Below, one piece after another: positions 17,468 to 25,939 of a stretch of DNA of 64,000 nt. The stretch covers positions 186,001 to 250,000 of the forward strand of contig NZ_JUHG01000014.1 in the NCBI RefSeq assembly GCF_000799715.1, given 5' to 3'. The DNA comes from Martinezella rhizogenes (lineage in GTDB: Bacteria; Pseudomonadota; Alphaproteobacteria; Rhizobiales; Rhizobiaceae). The notes beneath the pieces are model-generated. The model saw nothing but the letters and a program-made list of their open reading frames with translations, was not told where the DNA came from and did no database searches. Position 1 is the first letter of the stretch. Each line of letters starts with the position of its first letter. Made by a program: the position numbers and the translations under genes.

Positions 17468-17989
17468 ATGACCGTTGATAGAGAGACATTACGGCTGGAG
17501 AACATCTTTGGCGCCCTGAGCCTGGCTCTGGTCGACAAGATGGAAAAGGCCTTTGCCGATGAAACCGGCCTCGGTCCCAGCGCCATTGCGGCCATCATCC
17601 AGATCGGCACCGAGCCGGGGCTGACGATCGACACGCTGCGCCGGATGATTGCGCTTTCTCATTCCGCCACTGTGCGTCTGGTCGATCAGCTCGTCATCGA
17701 AAAACTGGTGCTGCGAGCCGGTGGCGTGGAGGGCGACAAGCGTGCCAAGTCGCTACAATTGACCGAGGCTGGCAGCGCTCTCTTCCATAAGAGCCTCGCC
17801 GCCCGCCGCGCTGTCATCCATCGCGCATTCGCAACATTGGATGCGGAAGAGACGCGAGAGCTGGGCCGGTTGGCGGAAAAGCTTCTGCCGACTTTGGTCG
17901 ATCTCGGTGCGGACCAGGATGTGGTCTGCCGCGTCTGCGACCAGGGGGTCTGCGATCAGGAGCGTTGTCCGATCACCTTCATGAGCTGA
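17468..17989 (+). CDS. MarR family regulator with Cys-rich C-terminal tail
   Basis: 173 residues from the ATG at 17468. A GTG at 17450 directly abuts the operator and is an alternative start. The winged-helix domain covers about 45-105 (LTIDTLRRMIALSHSATVRLVDQL ... GDKRAKSLQLTEAG). The last 20 residues hold four cysteines, C-x2-C-x4-C-x4-C, which could bind a metal or sense oxidants or electrophiles; most MarR proteins lack this tail. Identical palindromic cores lie on both sides of the gene, so it probably represses itself and the small gene at 18125. Confidence 0.9.
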   Translation: MTVDRETLRLENIFGALSLALVDKMEKAFADETGLGPSAIAAIIQIGTEPGLTIDTLRRMIALSHSATVRLVDQLVIEKLVLRAGGVEGDKRAKSLQLTEAGSALFHKSLAARRAVIHRAFATLDAEETRELGRLAEKLLPTLVDLGADQDVVCRVCDQGVCDQERCPITFMS

Positions 17990-18008
17990 AGCCCCCGATT
18001 CATTTGGC

Positions 18009-18047
18009 TTGACATTCATTTCATATGTATGCACGCTGCATACATAT
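18009..18047 (+). promoter_or_regulatory. MarR operator 2: perfect 25-bp palindrome, with TTGACA element
   Basis: ATATGTATGCA-CGC-TGCATACATAT (18023-18047) is a perfect dyad with the same TATGCA-N3-TGCATA core as operator 1. A consensus TTGACA lies at 18009-18014. No well-spaced -10 hexamer is obvious; TATATT at 18045-18050 is a candidate with a poor -35. The site sits about 80 bp upstream of the small gene at 18125. Confidence 0.75.
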
Positions 18048-18124
18048 ATTCGTATCAAGCGGAAAGATCTCTATTCCGCAAAGGATGCTCGGGAAACATC
18101 GCCTGCATCAATCTGATCGGAGGC

Positions 18125-18286
18125 ATGACCATGACGGGAAATCGGACATTCCCCGAAGAGACGACATGGCTTGACCGGCCGCGTCTCGCCGCAGCGCTCG
18201 ACACGATCCGTAATGTCGGCGAGCTTTTCCGCCAGGCGACCGTCATTGCCTTCACCATGCGGTGCAAGGTCATCGACGACCGCTGA
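18125..18286 (+). CDS. 53-residue protein, probable MarR target
   Basis: ATG at 18125 follows CGGAGGC; an ATG at 18131 is also in frame. The product is mixed charged and hydrophobic with a helical centre (DTIRNVGELFRQATVIAFTM) that could be amphipathic, one Cys near the C-terminus, and no signal peptide. I recognise no family. A strong ribosome site and the matched operator upstream make it a credible gene. Its stop lies inside a palindrome shared with the stop of the convergent gene at 18293. Confidence 0.6.
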   Translation: MTMTGNRTFPEETTWLDRPRLAAALDTIRNVGELFRQATVIAFTMRCKVIDDR

Positions 18287-18292
18287 GGCGCC

Positions 18293-19354
18293 TCAGTCTT
18301 CCAGCGTTCCGGGCTTGCGGGCCGCCGCACTCGGGCTGTCGCAGCCCATCTTCATCAGGTCGCCGCGGCGGCGGACCAGGCGGTCGGAGACGCGGGTGAC
18401 GATGAGGCCGGCTTGCGGGGCATGAACGTCGATCGTCCCGTTCGGCATGCCGGGCGCGGTGATGATCGTCGCCAGCAGATCGCCTTCCTCGACGCGCTCG
18501 CCGATATTGCGATGGAAGAGCACGGTGCCGGCCTGCGGCGCGCGGATCATCTCGACATTGTCGAGCGGCACAGCCGGCCCCGTAAAGGCGGAGAGGGCAA
18601 CGCTGTCGTCCCGGACCGCGCCACGGGCGGCAAGGAAGCGCCAGAGCCCTTCGGCATCTTTCTTCGCCATTTCCGGGTAGACATCGCGCGTACCGCGCAG
18701 CTCGACGGTGACCGACAGCTTGCCTGACAGTTGCGTTTTCTTCTCACCGGGCACCTCGTATTTCCAGGCAAAGCTGACGGCTTCCTCGAAGGCCGAACTT
18801 TCGCCGTCCGACAGGAGCACGGCGTCCATGTCCAGTGCCGCCGCCAGATCGGCGGCCTCCGGCCAGAAGGCATCGTCGATATAGGCGTATTGCAGGGATT
18901 CATCGTCGCAATGCAGGTCGATCACCAGATCGGCCCCGAGCGCCATGTGGATCAGCTGCCGCTTCAGCCGGTCGACGGCGGAATAACGCTCCAGGTTTGC
19001 GATCAGCAGATGCCGATCGCGCAACGAGATCAGCGGGAAATCGCGGTTGAAATTGGCGCGAGAGCCCAGGTCGAAGCGACCCTGCATCTCGCCGAAATGC
19101 GATTGTGCCGCACCGATCGGATTGGCGTGCGGGACGACGGTGATATCGCTCAGAAGCGCGCCGTCCGCTTCGGCCTGCCGCAGCTGCTCGCAAAGGAAAT
19201 GGACAAGCGCCGTGCCCGGAAGCTCGCCGGCATGCAGTGCCGCCTGGATATAGATCTTCGAAGCATCCGGATTGCTGCCTTTGAAATGCAGCACCGGCAG
19301 CCGCCATGAGACCCCCGTGGTATCGCCCTCGAGAACGATTTCGGTGATGTTCAT
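18293..19354 (-). CDS. Succinylglutamate desuccinylase/aspartoacylase family deacylase
   Basis: 353 residues from the ATG at 19354 (GGGAGA upstream); the frame extends to 19432 without a better start. This zinc-dependent M14-like family removes acyl groups from N-acyl amino acids. The zinc ligands appear as HAGE (about residue 41) and later DLHCDDE. The C-terminal quarter is a biotinyl-lipoyl-like barrel (APQAGTVLFHRNIGERVEEGDLLATI region), as in related rhizobial proteins. It is distant in context from arginine or ectoine genes, so the substrate is open. Confidence 0.88.
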   Translation of the reverse strand: MNITEIVLEGDTTGVSWRLPVLHFKGSNPDASKIYIQAALHAGELPGTALVHFLCEQLRQAEADGALLSDITVVPHANPIGAAQSHFGEMQGRFDLGSRANFNRDFPLISLRDRHLLIANLERYSAVDRLKRQLIHMALGADLVIDLHCDDESLQYAYIDDAFWPEAADLAAALDMDAVLLSDGESSAFEEAVSFAWKYEVPGEKKTQLSGKLSVTVELRGTRDVYPEMAKKDAEGLWRFLAARGAVRDDSVALSAFTGPAVPLDNVEMIRAPQAGTVLFHRNIGERVEEGDLLATIITAPGMPNGTIDVHAPQAGLIVTRVSDRLVRRRGDLMKMGCDSPSAAARKPGTLED

Positions 19355-19477
19355 GCGCCTGTCTCCCAGCTGTGATTGTCGCAGGTCCATACCAAGCCGT
19401 GGCCGCCTCGCGCAATGATTATCGGGCGACAATGAGGGGGCAGGATCAAAGGCTCCGGCTTCGCGAAGCCTTCGGCG

Positions 19478-20659
19478 CTATGCGTTGCTGGTCTTGCGCA
19501 GGTAAAAGCAGATCGCAAGGCTGAGCAGGACGGCGCCGCCACCGAGGAAGAAGGGTGCCGTATAGCCGAAGTGATCGGCAAGCACGCCGGCGATCGGGCC
19601 GGTGCCTCCGAGCGCCACATCGAGGAACATCGAGTAGAGACCAAGCGCCACGCCGCGGTTCTGCGGTGGAATGCGCGCCATCGCCTCGTTGCCGAGTGCC
19701 GGGAAGACCGGCGCGAAGCCGGCGCCGGCAAGGGCCGCGCCGATGATCGCAACCGTGGGTGTGGGAGCGAGGGCAAGCGTCAGCAGGCCGACGATTTCCA
19801 GCACCAGCGAAATACGCGCCAGCGGCAGGCCGCCGAAACGGGCGACGGCTTGCGCCAGTCCGAGGCGGATACCCATGAAGGCGAGACCAAAGGCGCTCAA
19901 TGCCAGCGAAGCTCCGTCCCAGCCGCGATTATGGAAAAACAGGGCGACGAAGGCCATGACGACGCCGAAGCCGCTGGAGGCCAGCGCCAGCGCCACGCCG
20001 TAAGGCAGGATGCGGCCGAGCACCTGGCCGGTACCGATGCCCTTTTCCCTGATGCCGGGCACGGGTGGCCGGGTCTGCGCCAGCATCAGGCCGGCAATCG
20101 CCAGGCCGATTGTCACAGCACCTATGGCGAAGAAACCGTATTGCCCCTCCAGCCAGGCGCCGAAGGGGGCCGCAAGCGCGATGCCGCCATAGGTGGCGAT
20201 GCCGTTCCACGAGATGATGCGCACGGTTTCGCGCGAACCCATCAGGCCGATCGCCCAGGTGATCGCCGCCGTGCTGACCAGGCTTTCGCCGATACCGAGC
20301 GCCAGGCGTCCGGCAAGCAGCAGCGACAGGCTCGCCGCCGGAATATCCGTCACAAGCGCCGATGCCAGCGTCAGGGTGCCGCAAAGCCCATAGGCGAAAA
20401 AGCCGAGGAAGACCGACCTGCGTGGCCCATACTGGTCGCACAACCGGCCGACCTGCGCGCGGCTGACGATGGTCGCCACATATTGCGTGCTGATGGCGAT
20501 GCCGGCCCAGACGACGCCGAAGCCGAGGCCGCTATCGACATGGGTCGGCAGCACGGCAAGCGGCAGGCCGATGGCCAGATAGCCAAAGAAGGTCAGCGCG
20601 ACGATGGAGATAAGGGTCAGCGCCGAATTGGACTGGATGGTCTGAGAGGCAGTGTTCAC
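19478..20659 (-). CDS. MFS transporter, YhhS/YfcJ-like
   Basis: 393 residues with twelve predicted membrane helices. The loop 2-3 signature appears as 'GRLCDQYGPRRSVFLG', and the N-terminal half has the repeated 'GRLALGIGESLVSTAAITWAIG' typical of drug or arabinose efflux-type carriers. Cargo is unknown. The gene lies on the same strand as the deacylase, 123 bp upstream of it. Confidence 0.92.
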   Translation of the reverse strand: MNTASQTIQSNSALTLISIVALTFFGYLAIGLPLAVLPTHVDSGLGFGVVWAGIAISTQYVATIVSRAQVGRLCDQYGPRRSVFLGFFAYGLCGTLTLASALVTDIPAASLSLLLAGRLALGIGESLVSTAAITWAIGLMGSRETVRIISWNGIATYGGIALAAPFGAWLEGQYGFFAIGAVTIGLAIAGLMLAQTRPPVPGIREKGIGTGQVLGRILPYGVALALASSGFGVVMAFVALFFHNRGWDGASLALSAFGLAFMGIRLGLAQAVARFGGLPLARISLVLEIVGLLTLALAPTPTVAIIGAALAGAGFAPVFPALGNEAMARIPPQNRGVALGLYSMFLDVALGGTGPIAGVLADHFGYTAPFFLGGGAVLLSLAICFYLRKTSNA

Positions 20660-20850
20660 GAGATATCGCCTGCGGGCACCGGCCAGGCGGTGTCCATGCT
20701 GTTTGCCACGACGGGTCGGGGTTCATACCGGATGGAAATGGCAGCGATGCCACTGCCAATTGGTATCAGGCAAAAGCGGGTCCGGTCAATGGAAGTGCTG
20801 CTATGCAGCAAAAGCCATTGACGGGATTAGGTGATTGTGTTGCCGGCGCT

Positions 20851-21825
20851 TCACATCGTCAAAACCACGCTTGCCGTCGTCCGCCCGGCCTCCAGATCGG
20901 CATGGGCGATGGCCGCATCCTTGAGCGTATATTCCGCGCCGATCGGATTGATCAGGCCGGCCTGCAGCTCTGTCATGAGGATCTCCGCGCCTTGCCGGTA
21001 GAGATCGGGATCGTTGGCATAGACCAGTACGCTCGGGCGCGAAAGCGCGATGGCGCGGGGAGCGGTAAGCTCCTCGATCTGGACCGGCGGAATGGGGCCT
21101 GCGGGCTGTCCGAGGCTGGCGACCATGCCGAAGGCGCGCACGGTGGCGAGCGTCTGCGACAGCATGGCGCCGCCGATGCCGTCTATGGCGAAATGCACGC
21201 CCCGGCGGTCGGCGATGCGGCGGGTTTCCTCCACCCAGTCCTCGGATGTGTGCAGCAGAACGGTATCGGCGCCGGCCTCATAGGCAAACTCCGCCTTGGC
21301 TTCCGAGCCGACGGTGGCGATAACGTTCGCGCCGAGCCGCTTGGCCCAGCGGGTGACGATCTGCCCGACGCCGCCGGCGGCCGCGTGCACCAGGATCCAT
21401 TCGCCAGGCTGCACGGGATGGACTTTGTGCAGCAGCATCTGGGCGGTGAGCCCGCGCAGCATCGTGCTACCGGCAAGCCGCTCGCTGACGCCATCGGGCA
21501 GCTTTATCAGCCGCGAGGCGGGCAGGGTACGCATCTCGGCATAGCTGCCAAGCGGGTGGCCGACATAGGCGACGCGATCGCCGACCTTCAGGTCTTCGAC
21601 GCCTGAGCCGATCGCGTCCACGATGCCCGCGCCTTCGAAGCCGAGAATGGTCTGGCCGGGTGGGCGTGGGTAAAGACCCGAGCGAATATAGATATCGACG
21701 AAATTGACGCCGGAAATGCTTTGGCGAATGCGGGCCAGGCCGGGACCCGGTTCGCTGATGGGGAGATCAACGAGCTGCATCGTCTCGGGGCCGCCGGGGC
21801 TGTTCATGGCAATGGCTAGGGGCAT
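20851..21825 (-). CDS. NADPH:quinone oxidoreductase (zinc-independent MDR family)
   Basis: 324 residues. The medium-chain dehydrogenase fold has the quinone reductase signature (AxxGGVGQIVTRWAKRLGANVIATV), N-terminal SGVNFVDIYIRSGLYP and no structural-zinc Cys cluster. It reduces quinones with NADPH. ATG 21825 has AAAGGAG 9 bases upstream. It is divergent from a LysR gene, and the region between them holds two perfect inverted repeats. Confidence 0.93.
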   Translation of the reverse strand: MPLAIAMNSPGGPETMQLVDLPISEPGPGLARIRQSISGVNFVDIYIRSGLYPRPPGQTILGFEGAGIVDAIGSGVEDLKVGDRVAYVGHPLGSYAEMRTLPASRLIKLPDGVSERLAGSTMLRGLTAQMLLHKVHPVQPGEWILVHAAAGGVGQIVTRWAKRLGANVIATVGSEAKAEFAYEAGADTVLLHTSEDWVEETRRIADRRGVHFAIDGIGGAMLSQTLATVRAFGMVASLGQPAGPIPPVQIEELTAPRAIALSRPSVLVYANDPDLYRQGAEILMTELQAGLINPIGAEYTLKDAAIAHADLEAGRTTASVVLTM

Positions 21826-21840
21826 AGAAATAGTCTCCTT

Positions 21841-21874
21841 TCAGACGCAGTTTTGATCACAAAGCTGCGTCTGA
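21841..21874. promoter_or_regulatory. Perfect 10-bp inverted repeat in quinone reductase/lysR promoter region
   Basis: TCAGACGCAG (21841-21850) and CTGCGTCTGA (21865-21874) are exact complements separated by 14 bp that contain the palindrome TGATCA. It lies directly upstream of the quinone reductase ribosome site and is a likely regulator site, or an mRNA leader hairpin. Confidence 0.7.
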
Positions 21875-21899
21875 ATAAATTCGGTATGAGCTCACCATA

Positions 21900-21919
21900 T
21901 CTGTGCAATAATGCACAGA
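21900..21919. promoter_or_regulatory. Perfect 8-bp inverted repeat overlapping the lysR start
   Basis: TCTGTGCA-ATAA-TGCACAGA ends on the first base of the lysR start codon. Its position suggests autorepression of the regulator. Confidence 0.65.
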
Positions 21920-22797
21920 TGATCGATTGGCAGGACCTTCTTCATTTTGCCTCTCTGGCGCGGAGCGGCTCGCTCTCGGCGGCGGCACGCGAGCTTGGTG
22001 TTGACCATGCCACCGTCGGCCGGCGCATCGCCGCGCTGGAGCGCACACTCGACCTTCGCCTGATCGATCGCCGGCCGCGCACCTCGCCGCTGACGGCCGA
22101 CGGCCGGGCGATTGCCGAGCTGGTGACCGGCATGGAAGAGAATGTCGAGGCGATCAGGCGTTATTCGAAAAGCGCCGTCGCAGGGCTTTCCGCCGCCGTC
22201 AAGATCAGCGCGCCGCCCTCCATCGCCTCCCATCTGATTGCCCCGAAGGCAGTTGGCTTTCGTGCCGAGCATCCAGACATCACGCTGACCATCGCCGGCG
22301 TGACGAGGCGCGCGGCGCTGGATCACGGCGAAGCCGACATCGCCGTGCGGATGACGCGCCCCGAGGAGAGCGATCTTCTGGTGCGGCGCATCGGCGTCAT
22401 GCGGTTCGGGCTCTACGCGACGCCTGAGATTGCGGCAGCGCCGGAGGAGGGTTGGGTCTTCATCGGCTATGACGCGGCGCTGGAGCATCTGACGCAGCAG
22501 ACCTGGCTGCGTAGCCTGCTGGCCGGCCGCCCAATCGTCTTCCGCGCCGGCGACATTTTCGGCCAGTTGGGAGCCGCACGCGCTGGTCTCGGCGTCGTGG
22601 CGCTTCCCGCTTTCCTGGGTGATGGCGAAACGGCCCTCACGCGTTTGCCAACGGCCATTCCATCGCCGACGCGCGACCTCTGGCTGGTGACCTACCCTGA
22701 TCTCCGCCGCTCGCCCGCCATCCGGGCGGTAATGGATTTCGTCAGCGAAACGATCGGCAGAAGCTGCCCGCTTCGAGATGCGGACGCGGCCGGGTAG
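21919..22797 (+). CDS. LysR family transcriptional regulator
   Basis: 292 residues from the ATG at 21919 (MIDWQDLLHF), the conserved start of this subfamily; the frame opens further upstream at 21853 but that part is the operator region. The HTH covers about 4-62 and the effector domain 88-288. It is divergent from the quinone reductase gene, its probable target. Downstream a GC-rich hairpin followed by TTTTGTTTT ends the transcript. Confidence 0.92.
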   Translation: MIDWQDLLHFASLARSGSLSAAARELGVDHATVGRRIAALERTLDLRLIDRRPRTSPLTADGRAIAELVTGMEENVEAIRRYSKSAVAGLSAAVKISAPPSIASHLIAPKAVGFRAEHPDITLTIAGVTRRAALDHGEADIAVRMTRPEESDLLVRRIGVMRFGLYATPEIAAAPEEGWVFIGYDAALEHLTQQTWLRSLLAGRPIVFRAGDIFGQLGAARAGLGVVALPAFLGDGETALTRLPTAIPSPTRDLWLVTYPDLRRSPAIRAVMDFVSETIGRSCPLRDADAAG

Positions 22798-22822
22798 GGC
22801 GATGGTTCGCGCCTTTTGTTTT
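22797..22822 (+). terminator. Rho-independent terminator after lysR
   Basis: GGGCGA-TGGT-TCGCGCC forms a stem with one bulged base, followed by TTTTGTTTT. Confidence 0.6.
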
Positions 22823-22887
22823 CCTGTTGCAGCCCATTGGCGAATCTCTACACATGGTCGGATTGACGGTTCCATGATCGGTGGTCG

Positions 22888-24546
22888 ATGACGAAGCTCA
22901 GTGGCTGGCCCGCAATCAACAAAGCCGATGTTATTGCGGGCATATCGGTGGCCGGCCTGATGCTGCCGGAGGCTGTCGCCTATGCCGGCATTGCCGGCCT
23001 GCCGCCGCATCGGGCCATTCTCGCCGGTATCGCCGGCTGTCTCGTCTACGCGATCTTCGGGCGCAGTCGCTTCGCGATCGTCTCGCCGACATCGTCCTCC
23101 GCCGCCATTCTGGCCGCCACGCTGGCGATCGTGCCGGGAGACGCCACGGTCAAGGCTGGCCTTGCGACCGTCGCCGTCGCCCTTGCAGGCATTCTCTTCG
23201 TCATCGCCGCGGCGCTGCGCCTTGGTGGTATCACCGGCTTCATCTCGCGTCCGGTGCTGCGTGGTTTCGCGCTGGGACTGGCGATCACCATCATCCTGCA
23301 TCAGCTGCCGATTCTCGTCGGCGCCTCCGTGCAGGGCTCCAATATCTTCAGCTATGCCTCGGCCCTGTTTGCGGCAATCCCACAATGGAATCCGGTGAGC
23401 GTCGCGGTCGGTGTCGTGGCGCTCGCCGCTCTGCTGCTGCTTAAGCGCCTGCCGGGCATTCCCGGCGCCTTCCTTGTGCTGGCGGCTGGCATTCTCAGCT
23501 CTTTCGTCTTCGACCTTGCCGGTTATGGCGTCAAGCTTGTCGGGACGATCGAGGTCCTGCCGCAGTGGCCGTCGCTGCCCGATGCTGGCTGGGTGGCCTA
23601 TTCGCGGCTGGCGCAATTCACCGTGCCGCTTGTGCTTATCCTCTTTGCCGAATCCTGGGGGACGATGCGGGCCTTGGCGCTGCGCTATGGCGACACGCTT
23701 TCGGTCAATCGCGAACTGGGGGCGCTCGGCTTTGCCAATATCGCCAGCGCCGTCGTTCAGGGCATGCCGGTCGCCGCCGGTTTTTCCGCCGGTTTTGCCA
23801 GCGAAGCGGCGGGATCGAAGACGCGTGGTACGGCAGTCTTCGCCGCCATCGGGCTTGCCATCCTGATTGCCTGCGCCGGGCCACTGGTGGCGCGGTTGCC
23901 GGAGCCGGTGCTTGCCGCCGTGGTGATCGCGGCGTTGACGCACGCGCTCGATCCCAGCCCGATCCTGCGCCTCAGGCGGCTCCATCGCGATTTCTACGTT
24001 GCGCTCGGCGCCACGGCCGGCGTGCTGATTTTCGGCGTCCTTAACGGCATGCTGCTGGCGATCGCGCTGTCGCTAGCGGCGATGATGCATCGTCTGGCCT
24101 CGCCCTATATCGCCCGGCTCGGGCGGCTTGGAAGCAGCCACAATTTCGTTGACCTCAGCCGTCATCAGGAGGCATCGGAAACACCCGGCGTCGCCATCTG
24201 GCGCCCCGGCGAGCCGCTGTTTTTCGGCAATGCCGATACGATATTCGGTGAGATCCTCTCCCGTAGCCGGGGAGAGGCGGGGATCAGCGCTGTCGTCCTC
24301 AGCCTCGAGGAGAGCTCCGACCTCGACAGCACCGCACTCGATGCGCTGATGGAATTCGACGGCGCCATGCGCGTCGCCGGCATCCGCCTGCAATTCGCCC
24401 GTGTCCATGACCGCGTCCGCGATCTCATGATAACGGCCGGCATGGCGGAGGTCGACGGTCGTTGCAGCTTCAGCGTCGACGACGCGATTGCGGTGATCGG
24501 GCCGGCAGCAAAGAGCAGCGCGTCTCAGTCCGATAGCAGCCAGTAG
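22888..24546 (+). CDS. SulP family anion transporter with STAS domain
   Basis: 552 residues. SulP proteins move sulfate, bicarbonate or dicarboxylates. The start matches the family: AINKADVIAGISVAGLMLPEAVAYAGIAGLPP; SPTSSSAAI corresponds to the substrate-site helix 3 region. About 12 helices occupy residues 15-410. The cytoplasmic STAS domain (about 425-535) includes LSLEESSDLDSTALDALMEF, with the conserved Ser/Asp loop. The 3' end overlaps the convergent ligase gene by 22 bp. The substrate cannot be deduced. Confidence 0.94.
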   Translation: MTKLSGWPAINKADVIAGISVAGLMLPEAVAYAGIAGLPPHRAILAGIAGCLVYAIFGRSRFAIVSPTSSSAAILAATLAIVPGDATVKAGLATVAVALAGILFVIAAALRLGGITGFISRPVLRGFALGLAITIILHQLPILVGASVQGSNIFSYASALFAAIPQWNPVSVAVGVVALAALLLLKRLPGIPGAFLVLAAGILSSFVFDLAGYGVKLVGTIEVLPQWPSLPDAGWVAYSRLAQFTVPLVLILFAESWGTMRALALRYGDTLSVNRELGALGFANIASAVVQGMPVAAGFSAGFASEAAGSKTRGTAVFAAIGLAILIACAGPLVARLPEPVLAAVVIAALTHALDPSPILRLRRLHRDFYVALGATAGVLIFGVLNGMLLAIALSLAAMMHRLASPYIARLGRLGSSHNFVDLSRHQEASETPGVAIWRPGEPLFFGNADTIFGEILSRSRGEAGISAVVLSLEESSDLDSTALDALMEFDGAMRVAGIRLQFARVHDRVRDLMITAGMAEVDGRCSFSVDDAIAVIGPAAKSSASQSDSSQ

Positions 24547-25136
24547 CAAAGATGCTCGTGTTTGGCCTTGCCCCGCAGGCTGTTGACGAGCACGAAATCC
24601 CGGACGGTCCATGAGACCGGCCTTTCGAGCCTCACTTCCGGAATAAGGTGGCCCTGGTAGAGCAAGGTCATGTGCGGTTCGAATTTTTCTCCATGATCAT
24701 TGGCAAATCCGGTGAGCTGCATGGCTTCATCCAGCTCGCGATGGAGTGCCTTCAGCTCCGCATTTCCTTCCCTGTTCCAGAGAACCAGCGGGCGATTGTC
24801 GCCACCTCCAAAGCTGACCGCCCGGTCAAACTCCACCTGGAAGGACCGTTTCCTGACGGTCGATGCTGCCTGCATCGCCGCAAACGCCGCTTCTTCTGGC
24901 AGGCCGCGATAGGAGCCGATCCTATAAAGCGAGATATGAGACAGATCCGGGCGTCGCGGCTTTGCCGAAAAGCCGTATTGTGTTCGCAAGTCGCTTGCGA
25001 GCTCGAAGCTCAGCGCAGCGGTGCCTGGATCGGGCAGGACTGCGAAATAAAGAGCCTCCACATGCGCTGGACCGGTTTCGGATTGCCCGTTTCGCGGTCG
25101 GCCGAGATTGAACGAAAGTTGCCCACTATTCTTCAT
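24525..25136 (-). CDS. 2'-5' RNA ligase family protein (LigT/2H phosphoesterase)
   Basis: 203 residues. The two catalytic HxS/T motifs are present: HISLYRIG (about 66) and HMTLLYQG (about 155). 2H proteins act on cyclic phosphates or 2'-5' bonds in RNA or nucleotides. The N-terminal 25 residues are low in conserved character. It is convergent with the SulP gene. Confidence 0.88.
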   Translation of the reverse strand: MKNSGQLSFNLGRPRNGQSETGPAHVEALYFAVLPDPGTAALSFELASDLRTQYGFSAKPRRPDLSHISLYRIGSYRGLPEEAAFAAMQAASTVRKRSFQVEFDRAVSFGGGDNRPLVLWNREGNAELKALHRELDEAMQLTGFANDHGEKFEPHMTLLYQGHLIPEVRLERPVSWTVRDFVLVNSLRGKAKHEHLCYWLLSD

Positions 25137-25353
25137 GAGATTGCTTCAAAGCCATAGAGCCTTGCCTCGTCCTGTTTCCGTAAATTGCAAATATCCTACG
25201 ATCGCCGCGTCGCAAGCTCAAGAACAAATAGAGAACAAATTAATCGACAATGGTGGAATGCGAGGCTAAGCTCTTTCCCACGCAAGAATCGGGTTGAACT
25301 TGGCCGTCCGAAGCACGATTCTCATGGCCAAGTGGAAACATGGAGATTCCGCC

Positions 25354-25917
25354 ATGAGCGATGCACAGCAGTATTATCTGATCTTCGAAACCGCGGGCGG
25401 CTTCTGCGGGATCGCCTGGAACGATATCGGCGTCACGCGCTTCCAGCTGCCGACGAAAGACGCCGGCTCGACCGAGCGTCTTCTGCTGCGGCGTCTGTCC
25501 GATGCCCGGCCGGGCACGCCGACGCCGGAGATGGCTGACGCGGTCGGTGCCGTGAAGCGCTATTTCGCGGGCGAGGAAATCGATTTTTCCGGCGTGAAGC
25601 TGGATCTTGGCGAACAGGATGCCTTCTTCAACCAGATTTACGCCGCCGCGCGTGAAATCGCATGGGGCAATACAACGACCTATGGCGCGCTGGCAAAGCA
25701 GCTCGGCGCGGGACCGGAAGCCGCCCGCGATGTCGGTCAGGCCATGGCGCGGAACCCCGTGGCGCTGATCATCCCCTGCCATCGCGTGCTTGCCGCCGGC
25801 GGCAAGATCGGCGGCTTCTCGGCGCCCGGCGGCTCGACCGCCAAGGCCCGCATGCTGGAGCTTGAAGGCGTCCAGCTCGCGCCGCCGAAACCCGTGCAGC
25901 AGTCACTGGGGTTTTAG
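25354..25917 (+). CDS. ogt: Methylated-DNA--[protein]-cysteine S-methyltransferase
   Basis: 187 residues from the ATG at 25354 (GGAG 8 bases upstream); a start at 25294 lacks a site. The suicidal repair protein removes methyl from O6-methylguanine. The active site P141-C-H-R144 is in IIPCHRVLAAGG. The preceding helix-turn-helix begins 'ARDVGQAMARNP'. The N-terminal domain is of the Ogt/AGT type, without an Ada-like metal-binding domain. Confidence 0.95.
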   Translation: MSDAQQYYLIFETAGGFCGIAWNDIGVTRFQLPTKDAGSTERLLLRRLSDARPGTPTPEMADAVGAVKRYFAGEEIDFSGVKLDLGEQDAFFNQIYAAAREIAWGNTTTYGALAKQLGAGPEAARDVGQAMARNPVALIIPCHRVLAAGGKIGGFSAPGGSTAKARMLELEGVQLAPPKPVQQSLGF

Positions 25918-25939
25918 GTGGGAGGTCGAAGGTCGGGCA

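Noticed and set aside
18283..18296. 14-bp palindrome CTGAGGCGCCTCAG
   Set aside because: It contains the stop codons of the two converging genes and is too short and without T tracts to be called a terminator; probably incidental.
19571..20821. 416-codon open frame on the plus strand
   Set aside because: Antisense to the MFS transporter; Gln/Arg/Gly-rich with no hydrophobic or conserved pattern.
21892..23985. 697-codon open frame on the minus strand
   Set aside because: It runs antisense through both lysR and the SulP gene and has the low-complexity polar composition of a high-GC antisense frame.
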